Below are positions 35,399 through 47,039 of a stretch of 64,000 nt of DNA, piece after piece. The notes below the pieces were generated by a model that searched no databases, had not been told where the DNA came from, and saw only the letters and a list, made by a program, of their open reading frames with translations. The DNA is from Schaalia dentiphila ATCC 17982 (lineage in GTDB: Bacteria; Actinomycetota; Actinomycetes; Actinomycetales; Actinomycetaceae). A program made the translations under genes and the position numbers. Positions within the stretch are counted from its first letter, which is position 1, and every line of letters begins with the position of its first letter. The DNA is taken from assembly GCF_000154225.1 (NCBI RefSeq), contig NZ_DS264586.1, positions 1,270,527 through 1,334,526 of the forward strand. The letters run 5' to 3'.

Positions 35399-37000
35399 AT
35401 GACCCAGATTCCCTCCACCCAGTACGCGATTCAGATCGTCGGCAAGGAAGAGTTCGTCGTTAACCCGGCGAAGCCCGTTGACCCCGTTGGCCCGACGCAG
35501 ATCATGCTCGAGGTCGAAGCCTGCGGCATTTGCTTCTCTGATACGAAGCTGCTCCACCAGTTCGATGGCCACCCGCGCAAGTCGGATGTGGTGGCGGGCA
35601 TCGACCTGGACGCCCTCAAGGACATCCCGTCCTACCACCCGAACCAGGAGGCCGTGACGCCCGGCCACGAGCCCGTCGTGCGCGTCGTGCAGGTCGGCGA
35701 GAAGGTCACGCACTTCAAGGTCGGCGATCGCCTGCTGGTCCAGGCTGACTGGAAGCACCTGCGTACCGCGAAGTCGAACGGCGCCTTCGGCTACAACTTC
35801 GACGGTGCCCTCGAGGAGTTCGTTGTCGTCGACGAGCGCTGCGTCGTGTCCCCGGACGGGGAAGAGTTCCTCATCCACGTGTCGGAGGGCCCGTCGGCCG
35901 CAGCCGTCGGCCTCATCGAGCCCTGGGCGACCGTCGAGGGTTCCTACGCGTGGGCCGAGCGAAACCACGTCGCCGACGGCGGCCGCCTGCTGGTGGTCGG
36001 TGAGGGCGACATCGACGCTCTGACCGCCGAGCACAAGCCCGCCGAGGTCGTGCGCGTTGCCGCCGACGCCATCGAGAGTGTCGAGGGCGAGTTCGACGAC
36101 ATCGTGTTCTTCGGTGCGGACGCCGACGCCATCGAGAAGGCCGCGCTCCTGATCGGCACCCGCGGCACCATGTGTGTCGTCCTCGGCGGCGAGAAGATCT
36201 CGCGCAAGGTGTCCCTGGACATCGGCCGCGTCCACTACGACTTCACCCGCTTCTGCGGCACGACCGGCTCGGACCCGCGCGAGGGCTACGCCTGGATCCC
36301 CGCCAACGGCGATCTTCGCGAGAACGACCGTTGCGTCTTCGTCGGCGCCGCCGGCCCGATGGGCGTCATGCACACGATGCGCGCCGTCACCTCGGGTGTT
36401 CCCGGCGTCAGCGTCGTGGGCACCGACCTGTCGGACGAGCGTCTGGCCAACCTGACGAAGGTTGTCGGCCCGACCGCCGAGAAGAACGGCGTGCCGCTGG
36501 ACATCGTCAACACCTCCTCGACGCCGCTGGTGTACGGCTACACCTACGCGACGTGCCTCGTGCCGGTCCCGGCGCTGGTCTCCCAGGCCGTCGACCTGCT
36601 GGCCGAGGGTGGCATCCTGAACGCGTTCGCCGGTATCCCGGCCGGCACGTTCGGCGACTTTGACCTGCAGGGCATCATCGAGCGCCGCATCTTCATGCTG
36701 GGCACCTCCGGCTCGGACGTCTCCGACATGCGCACGGTCCTGCGCAAGATCGAGGCTGGCATCATCGACACCACGATCTCCCTGTGGGCGATCACCGGCA
36801 TGGCGGGCTTTGGCGACGCCATTAACTCGGTGATGGACCGCACCTCGGGCGGCAAGATCATGGTCTTCCCGATGATGCACGACCTGGGCCTGACCCCCGT
36901 TTCTGAGCTGGCCGAGAAGCTGCCGACGGTCGCTGCGAAGCTCGACGCCGACGGCCTGTGGACCAAGGAGGCCGAGGAGGCGCTGCTCGCCACCCGCTGA
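35399..37000 (+). CDS. Zinc-type MDR dehydrogenase, L-sorbose-1-phosphate reductase (SorE)-like, enlarged
   Basis: The 533-residue protein begins with a GroES-like domain carrying the catalytic zinc Cys (CGICFSDTK) and TPGHEPVV. A canonical Rossmann site occurs late, at CVFVGAAGPMGVMHTM (about residue 312). The C-terminal half resembles SorE by eye (GILNAFAGIPAGTFGDFDLQ and MLGTSGSDVSDMR). SorE proteins are near 400 residues; the extra ~130 residues include an earlier, degenerate Rossmann-like strand (LLVVGEGDIDALTAE, about residue 196). SorE reduces ketose-1-phosphates to polyol-6-phosphates. ATG 35399 follows GAAAGAG; a GTG at 35384 is in frame. Confidence 0.82.
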   Translation: MTQIPSTQYAIQIVGKEEFVVNPAKPVDPVGPTQIMLEVEACGICFSDTKLLHQFDGHPRKSDVVAGIDLDALKDIPSYHPNQEAVTPGHEPVVRVVQVGEKVTHFKVGDRLLVQADWKHLRTAKSNGAFGYNFDGALEEFVVVDERCVVSPDGEEFLIHVSEGPSAAAVGLIEPWATVEGSYAWAERNHVADGGRLLVVGEGDIDALTAEHKPAEVVRVAADAIESVEGEFDDIVFFGADADAIEKAALLIGTRGTMCVVLGGEKISRKVSLDIGRVHYDFTRFCGTTGSDPREGYAWIPANGDLRENDRCVFVGAAGPMGVMHTMRAVTSGVPGVSVVGTDLSDERLANLTKVVGPTAEKNGVPLDIVNTSSTPLVYGYTYATCLVPVPALVSQAVDLLAEGGILNAFAGIPAGTFGDFDLQGIIERRIFMLGTSGSDVSDMRTVLRKIEAGIIDTTISLWAITGMAGFGDAINSVMDRTSGGKIMVFPMMHDLGLTPVSELAEKLPTVAAKLDADGLWTKEAEEALLATR

Positions 37001-37019
37001 GCGCTCCGCCTCGACCTTT

Positions 37020-37056
37020 GCCCCGGCCTCGTCTGTCACTCAGACGAGGCCGGGGC
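37020..37056. terminator. Perfect 16-bp hairpin terminator, GCCCCGGCCTCGTC family
   Basis: GCCCCGGCCTCGTCTG (37020-37035), TCACT loop, CAGACGAGGCCGGGGC (37041-37056). It ends the DeoR-led operon 20 bp after the last stop. It is the cleanest member of the hairpin family. Confidence 0.85.
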
Positions 37057-37140
37057 TTCCTGCGCCTGCGAAGCGTGCGGGGCTGCTCTTATTCCCGGCC
37101 GAAGGAGTATGCTAGGAAGAGGCGAGTCGCGGGAGGGGAC

Positions 37141-37998
37141 ATGCGTTGTTGGCGATCGCTGGTGGATCACGGTTCTCGTGCGCCGGTGACAAGAGACGAA
37201 GGCTACGTGGCGTTGCAGGCGTGGCTGGTCGGCCAGCTGGACCCGCGCACGCCCCACGCGGCGGACGTCTTTGCGCAGGACAGGGAGTGCCTCTACGATG
37301 CATTCCTGTCCGTGCTCATTGGCACGGGGCTGGGATTCATCGACTACGACGACATCCGCTTCCACCACGGCCTCTACGCCTTCGACTTTTTCGTGGGCGA
37401 CGTCCACGCGCCACCCCGGCGTGGGGGAGCGGACGGGCCGGGGGAGTCCCGCGCGGCAGGGCAGCTCTCCCCGGCGGTCGCCACCCCGGCGATGTGCCAC
37501 GCGATTGTCGACACGTGGCTCGGTGACGTGGGCAGGCACATCCACTTCGTGGCATCTGTGATTGCCTCCGTGGCCACCCTCGAGCTCGTCGCCGATGTGA
37601 GCGTCGACGAGTGCGTCTTCGAGTGTGACCTGCCGCCGGATTACGCGCGCTCCACCGCGAACATGCCGTTCGAGGACGGGAGCCTGCCGATCGGCTCGCT
37701 GGACGCCTGCCTGCTCGCCGAAGGGCCGCTCATTCACCTCGAGGCGCGCCCGCGCTACAAGGGACAGGCCCTGTCCCCCTCGGGCTTTACCGAGGCCTTG
37801 GCATCGGCCGTGCAGATGGGGCTCTCCGTGGAGTCGTCCTCTGCGTTCGCCTTCGGGGCCGCCGCCACTCTGCGCGCCCCGCACGGGGGCCCTGAGATAC
37901 TCGGGTGGGCCGCCGACGCGGTGGCTCGTGCCCTGTCCGCGTGCGGGCACACCGGGGGAGTGCAGATCCGAACGCGCTTCGATCACGCGCCGGCGTAG
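37141..37998 (+). CDS. Hypothetical protein
   Basis: I do not recognise this 285-residue protein. It has no signal peptide or transmembrane segment, two loosely similar segments (about residues 60-95 and 225-250) and a low-complexity Gly/Pro/Arg insert near residues 97-115 (PPRRGGADGPGESRAAG). GGGAGGGG lies before ATG 37141; the frame extends upstream to 36958 inside the preceding gene, which I reject. It is a single-gene unit between a hairpin terminator and the IS-interrupted hairpin. Codon usage looks native. Confidence 0.65.
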   Translation: MRCWRSLVDHGSRAPVTRDEGYVALQAWLVGQLDPRTPHAADVFAQDRECLYDAFLSVLIGTGLGFIDYDDIRFHHGLYAFDFFVGDVHAPPRRGGADGPGESRAAGQLSPAVATPAMCHAIVDTWLGDVGRHIHFVASVIASVATLELVADVSVDECVFECDLPPDYARSTANMPFEDGSLPIGSLDACLLAEGPLIHLEARPRYKGQALSPSGFTEALASAVQMGLSVESSSAFAFGAAATLRAPHGGPEILGWAADAVARALSACGHTGGVQIRTRFDHAPA

Positions 37999-38092
37999 GA
38001 TCCGATCGCCGCGCCGTCGCGCATAACGAAGCCCCGGCCTCGTCCGTTCAATGAACTGCGCCCCGAAACTTGGACGCTTTAAATGGTAGCCG

Positions 38093-38953
38093 TTATGCGG
38101 CTTCCTGTAGGGCCTGATCCCGGTATTCTGCCGGGGTCAGGCCCTTGAGCTTTACTTGGCGTCTTGTTGTGTTCCAGTGTGTGATGTAGGCGTCGAGGTC
38201 GGCTTTGAAGCTCTCGAAGGTCTGCCAGTCCTGGCCGCGAAAGAACTCGTCCTTGAGGTGCCCGAAAACCTGCTCGGTGGCGCCATTGTCGATGCAGTTG
38301 CCTGTGCGTGACATGCTCTGGATGAAACCGTTATCGGCGAGCGCACTGATGTAGGTCTCGTGCTGGTACTGCCATCCCATGTCCGAGTGCAAGATCGGCT
38401 CAGCTCCTGCGGGCTTGGCATCTATGAGCATCTGGAGCATCTCTTGTTGTTGGGCGAGGTTGGGGCGCATCGAGATGGAGTGGGCCACGATCTCTTTGCT
38501 GGCAAAGTCGTAGACCGGAGCGAGGTAGGCCTTACCGAAGGAGAGCTTGAACTCGGTGACATCGGTACCCATTTTCTGCCAGGGCCCATCGGCCTTAAAG
38601 TCGCGGCCGATGATGTTGTCGAAGCTGTGTCCCACGTCCCCCTTGTAGGAGTTGTACCTGTGGTAGGCCCTCTCGCGGCGTATGGCGCAGCGCAGCCCCA
38701 TTTCGCCCATCATCTTCAAGACCGTCTTATCGGCGATGCGCTCCCCTTCCTCAGCGCGCAGGCACATGGCTACCTGCCTGTGACCGCACCCGTTGGGGGT
38801 TCGCGAAAAGATCTGGGCGACCTTGGGCCGCAGATACGCCCTGGTTGGCTGCTGGGGGTGAGCCAGCGCGTAGTAGTAGCTCGACCTGGCAAGACCGGCG
38901 GCCTCAAGGAGATCACCTACCGCGTGTCCGCGCCCTGAAAGCTCGGCAACCAC
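38093..38953 (-). CDS. IS3-family transposase OrfB (DDE integrase), copy 1
   Basis: The 286-residue frame has an N-terminal HTH_21-like part and an rve integrase core. The catalytic triad is in GTDVTEFKLS (Asp), LHSDMGWQYQ (Asp) and NGATEQVFGHLKDEF (Glu, about 35 residues after the second Asp). It catalyses strand transfer after fusion to OrfA. The nominal start is GTG overlapping the OrfA stop (TAGTG). The likely main product is OrfAB made by -1 frameshifting at 39004-39010. Confidence 0.93.
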   Translation of the reverse strand: MVAELSGRGHAVGDLLEAAGLARSSYYYALAHPQQPTRAYLRPKVAQIFSRTPNGCGHRQVAMCLRAEEGERIADKTVLKMMGEMGLRCAIRRERAYHRYNSYKGDVGHSFDNIIGRDFKADGPWQKMGTDVTEFKLSFGKAYLAPVYDFASKEIVAHSISMRPNLAQQQEMLQMLIDAKPAGAEPILHSDMGWQYQHETYISALADNGFIQSMSRTGNCIDNGATEQVFGHLKDEFFRGQDWQTFESFKADLDAYITHWNTTRRQVKLKGLTPAEYRDQALQEAA

Positions 38954-39465
38954 TAGGGCTTTGTCCCGGTTTGGGAGCGCCTCTGCGCCTTCAGGGCAAT
39001 CGATTTTTTTAGGTACGCCACCTGCGCCTCGAGCTTGCGCACGCGCACTTCGAGTTCCTCCTCACGCGTTGGTGGCACCGCCCGCACCGACCCCTTCGGC
39101 CTGCCCTTGGGCTTGGGCTTAAGCGCCTGCGCGCCGCCCTCGCGGTACAGCCTGCACCAATTCTTCAGCGGTGTCGCGCTCGCAATACCGAAACGCACCA
39201 TCGCCTCAGGCTTACTCATCCCACCATCAACCACGGCCCTCGCTGCGGCGACCTTGGTCTCATAGTCGTATCTGGCCCGCTTTACTCCCATGGCAAGAAG
39301 CCCGCCCCTCCCGATCACGCGGTACATCTTCTGCCACTCTCTCACAGTCTCGGCACACACACCAAGCCTCCTGGCGGTCAAACCATAGCCAAACCCCCTC
39401 TCAAACATCTCCACCGCCTGCTCCCGAAGCAAACGATCATGCCTCAACCCCAGATCCACAGACAC
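38953..39465 (-). CDS. IS3-family transposase OrfA (HTH DNA-binding), copy 1
   Basis: The 170-residue protein carries two helix-turn-helix segments (about residues 15-45, FGYGLTARRLGVCAETVREW, and 75-105) and a C-terminal leucine-zipper-like coiled coil (EEELEVRVRKLEAQVAYLKK). It recognises the IS ends. Near the end of the frame an A-AAA-AAA heptamer (minus strand, 39004-39010) is in the right phase for -1 slippage into OrfB. The shifted frame stays open through to OrfB, as I verified by reading across. Confidence 0.93.
   Translation of the reverse strand: MSVDLGLRHDRLLREQAVEMFERGFGYGLTARRLGVCAETVREWQKMYRVIGRGGLLAMGVKRARYDYETKVAAARAVVDGGMSKPEAMVRFGIASATPLKNWCRLYREGGAQALKPKPKGRPKGSVRAVPPTREEELEVRVRKLEAQVAYLKKSIALKAQRRSQTGTKP
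39004..39010 (-). promoter_or_regulatory. Slippery heptamer for programmed -1 frameshift (IS copy 1)
   Basis: On the minus strand the sequence CTA AAA AAA TCG is read in the OrfA phase (codons Leu-Lys-Lys-Ser). A -1 shift gives Lys-Ile-Asp-Cys and then continues without a stop into OrfB. Seven As is a well-known IS3-family frameshift signal. The same site in copy 2 is 56295-56301. Confidence 0.75.
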
Positions 39466-39566
39466 GAAAAGCCTCCCATTCCCTGGACTTCAATTTCGAT
39501 GTCCAAGAAACGGGAGGCAGTTCACAATCAGACGAGGCCGGGGCCGGTTGCTAGGGAAGAGGACCC

Positions 39567-41048
39567 TTACGCGTTGGTCTTCTCGGCGGCGTCCTGGGCG
39601 GAGGCCGGAGCCTTATCCTGCCAGTAGTCCAACTCTGCGGGGTTCAGGCCGATCGAGGAGGCCGTGAACTTCGGGTCGCGGCCGGCCTTACGCTGGGCGA
39701 CGTAGTCGTTCGCGCAGCGGATGGCCTGGTTGCCGAGGATAACGATGACGGGCAGGTTGATGAGCGCCATGAGGCCCATCAGGATGTCGCCCAGGTTCCA
39801 CGCGACCTCAAACTTCAGGAGCGCGCCGCAGAAAACGAGGCCAGCGGCCACGAGACGGAAGGCCGTGAGCATCCAGTGCTTGATCTCGATCTTGCGCAGC
39901 AGGAAGCGGAAGTTGACCTCGGCGTAGTAGAAGTTGCCGACCAGCGTCGTGAACGCGAAGAGGAACAGTGCGACCGAGATGAAGACCTGGGCGACCGGCT
40001 GGCCGAGCACCGTGGCCATCGCGTCCTTCACGAGGGGAGCGCCCGTCACGCCGCCATCATCGCCGACGCCCGAGGAGAGAACCACGAACGCGGTGAAGGT
40101 ACAGATGATCATCGTGTCGATGAAGACGGAGAGCATCTGGACGAGGCCCTGCTTGGCGGGGTGGGACACGGAGGCGGAGGCCGCGGCGTTCGGCGCCGAA
40201 CCAACGCCGGCCTCGTTCGAGTACAGGCCGCGCTTGATGCCGTACATCATGGCCGAACCGGCGAAGCCGCCGAAGATAGCCTGGAAGTCGAAAGCACCCT
40301 TGAAGATCGCGGAGAACATCGCGGGAATGTTGTGGAAGTTGAGGGCGATGACGACCGCGCCGACACCCAGGTAGATGATGGCCATGACGGGAACGAGGAA
40401 GCCCGTGACCTCGGTCAGGCGGCGCGTGCCGCCCAGGATCGAACCTGCCATCAGAATCGCGAGGATGGCACCGATGATCCAGGGAGTCCACTCGTTTGCC
40501 CAGCTGTACTGGGTGAAGGCGTCGGCGACGTTGAAGGATGCCAGCAGGTTGAAGCCACCCATGTAGGTAAGGATCAGAACGATGGCGAAGAGGTAGGCGA
40601 GCCAGTTCTGCTTAAGAGCCGTCTGGATGTAGTAGGCGGGACCACCGTAGGAGTGGTGAGGGCCGCGCTTCTTGTAGATCTGCGCGAGCGTCGACTCAAT
40701 GAAGGCGGAAGCGCCACCGAGCGTGGCGATGACCCACATCCAGAACACGGAACCGGCACCGCCGAGCGTCACGGCCGTCGCCACACCGGCGATGTTACCG
40801 ACGCCCACGCGCGAGGCCGTGGAGACCATCAGTGCGCGGAAGGAGGAGACACCGCCTTCTTTCTTCGGAGGCTCCATCACGACGCGAAGCGCATCCACAA
40901 ACAGGCGCAGCGGAAGAGCGCGCGTGCGGATAAAGAAGTACAGGCCGACGCCGATCAAGAGGGCGACGAGCACGTACGTATACATAAAGCCTGAGATCGT
41001 ATCCAGGGTGCCGGCGAGATCGAAGGCCGGGCGCAGGGTGCCGTTCAT
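39567..41048 (-). CDS. Alanine/glycine:cation symporter (AGCS family)
   Basis: The 493-residue membrane protein has about ten or eleven helices and the AGCS blocks ALMVSTASRVGVGNIAGVAT, GGASAFIESTLAQIYKKRG and GLYSNEAGVGSAPNAAASAS. It takes up alanine or glycine with Na+ or H+. An upstream ATG at 41063 is in frame, but AGGAAA lies six bases before ATG 41048, so the latter is preferred. The C-terminus runs towards the IS-split hairpin at 39531. A weak -10 (TATACT on the minus strand, 41098-41103) is the best promoter candidate. Confidence 0.92.
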   Translation of the reverse strand: MNGTLRPAFDLAGTLDTISGFMYTYVLVALLIGVGLYFFIRTRALPLRLFVDALRVVMEPPKKEGGVSSFRALMVSTASRVGVGNIAGVATAVTLGGAGSVFWMWVIATLGGASAFIESTLAQIYKKRGPHHSYGGPAYYIQTALKQNWLAYLFAIVLILTYMGGFNLLASFNVADAFTQYSWANEWTPWIIGAILAILMAGSILGGTRRLTEVTGFLVPVMAIIYLGVGAVVIALNFHNIPAMFSAIFKGAFDFQAIFGGFAGSAMMYGIKRGLYSNEAGVGSAPNAAASASVSHPAKQGLVQMLSVFIDTMIICTFTAFVVLSSGVGDDGGVTGAPLVKDAMATVLGQPVAQVFISVALFLFAFTTLVGNFYYAEVNFRFLLRKIEIKHWMLTAFRLVAAGLVFCGALLKFEVAWNLGDILMGLMALINLPVIVILGNQAIRCANDYVAQRKAGRDPKFTASSIGLNPAELDYWQDKAPASAQDAAEKTNA

Positions 41049-41361
41049 GGTGTTTCCTAGCATTGTCGGATGCGGTAGAACCGCGCTGATGGCGGCAAGT
41101 ATAGCCCTAGGGTCAATGGATAGTAAAAACTTTGCTAAGAACTGTGATGGTTTCTGTCATAAGTCCAGCTTGCGAGTGCCTGGAGCCTGCACTATTGCGG
41201 ATCGGGAGCCTCTGCAGAGAGCGCTGGAGCACACTTTCGTTCAAATCATGTGGTCTGGGACATGAAATTGCGCGATTCTGGGCTGGATTCACCCTCGTCC
41301 TCTGGTCATTTTGGCTAGATTCTGCGGAAAAGTGGATGAAGGGGTGTTCGGTACGTACGAT

Positions 41362-41390
41362 TTGACGATGTTGAGCAACCTGCGTATTGT
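41362..41390 (+). promoter_or_regulatory. Ribosomal RNA operon promoter
   Basis: TTGACG (41362-41367) and TATTGT (41385-41390) are spaced by 17 bp, about 250 bp before the 16S gene. This is the best sigma-70-type match in the 590-bp gap 41049-41638. The rest of that gap holds the symporter promoter region, the 16S processing arm at 41505 and a T/G-rich leader; I see no protein gene in it. Confidence 0.6.
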
Positions 41391-41504
41391 TTTCCTTGTT
41401 GCGCCGAACGGCAGCGAACGAAGCGAGAAGCTCGGGTCGCGGAAACATGGCGCGAAACACCTTTCGAAAGCATGCGAGAAATTCGTGTGTGCTCGATCGT
41501 GTGG

Positions 41505-41530
41505 GTGTTGTTTGTGAACTCGATAGTGTG
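41505..41530 (+). other. 16S processing stem, 5' arm (pairs with 43337-43362)
   Basis: The arm reads GTGTTG-TTTGTGAACTCGATAGTGTG. Its reverse complement is found, with few mismatches and G-U pairs, at 43337-43362 after the 16S gene. The two flank the 16S RNA and should form the long RNase III-type processing stem. The motif also resembles the actinobacterial rrn leader antitermination region. Confidence 0.7.
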
Positions 41531-41638
41531 TTTGTTTGTTTTTTATGCCTGTTTTTTGTTTTTGAGTGTTTTTGGTTGGGATTGCTGGCTGGCCTTGTTT
41601 GGTTGGTTGGTTTTTCTGGGCTTTAACGTTTTTGTTTT

Positions 41639-46628
<4,990 letters not shown>

Positions 46629-46753
46629 AACCCAACACACCGTTGGGGTGAACAAGAAACACCAGCACAACAGCCGCAACCACTATACAAACCACGATCA
46701 ACCCACACCCCCGCCACAACAACACTACGGGGGAGCGTGTTGAACACCAATCT

Positions 46754-46870
46754 TGTGGTGGTCATAGCACCGGGGAAACGCCCAGCACCCATTCCGAACC
46801 TGGAAGCTAAGCCCGGCAGCGCCAATGGTACTGCAACCGACAGGTTGTGGGAGAGTAGGACACCGCCACA
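46754..46870 (+). rRNA. rrf: 5S ribosomal RNA
   Basis: The terminal helix pairs TGTGGTGG (46754-46761) with CCGCCACA (46863-46870). The interior has the typical CCCATTCCGAACCTGGAAG loop and GAGAGTAGGAC. About 117 nt. It follows 23S by a 125-bp spacer that contains the 23S processing arm. Confidence 0.95.
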
Positions 46871-46881
46871 ACACACCGAAT

Positions 46882-46924
46882 CGAGAGGGACGGACCGCGA
46901 TAGCGTGCCGTCCCTCTCGTTTTT
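46882..46924 (+). terminator. Terminator of the rRNA operon
   Basis: CGAGAGGGACGG (46882-46893) pairs with CCGTCCCTCTCG (46908-46919), a perfect 12-bp stem, followed by five Ts. It ends the rrs-rrl-rrf transcript. Confidence 0.92.
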
Positions 46925-47039
46925 GCGGCCCCATGCCGCTGATACGCCGCCCGTCGTCTACTATTGGGTGGTTGAACGCGCACGATGCGCACCATGAACA
47001 AGAGCGCGCCTATCGGCGCAGGAATAGAGGATAGACACC

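Larger units (their letters stand above)
38052..39524 (-). mobile_element. IS3-family (IS150-like) insertion sequence, copy 1
   Basis: The element is 1,473 bp. Its inverted ends start TGAACTGC and continue for about 24 bp, matching at roughly 19 positions (left end at 38052, right end at 39524). It carries two overlapping transposase frames on the minus strand and is flanked by the 3-bp duplication CAA (38049-38051 and 39525-39527), typical for IS3-family insertion. The target lies in the loop of a hairpin terminator. Copy 2 (55343-56815) has the same length, and its two transposase frames translate identically. Confidence 0.95.
38031..39544. terminator. Bidirectional hairpin terminator split by an IS element
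   Basis: Left arm GCCCCGGCCTCGTC (38031-38044) and right arm GACGAGGCCGGGGC (39531-39544) are perfect complements now 1.5 kb apart. Removing the IS and one CAA duplication restores a 14-bp stem with the ten-base loop CGTTCAATCA. It would have served the convergent hypothetical and symporter genes on either side. Confidence 0.8.

Noticed and set aside
41049..41160. Glycine riboswitch before the alanine/glycine symporter
   Set aside because: I looked for the paired-aptamer core on the minus strand and did not see it; only a weak promoter is apparent.
41113..41460. 115-codon minus-strand frame upstream of 16S
   Set aside because: It overlaps the rRNA promoter and leader, has no ribosome-binding site and no recognisable sequence.
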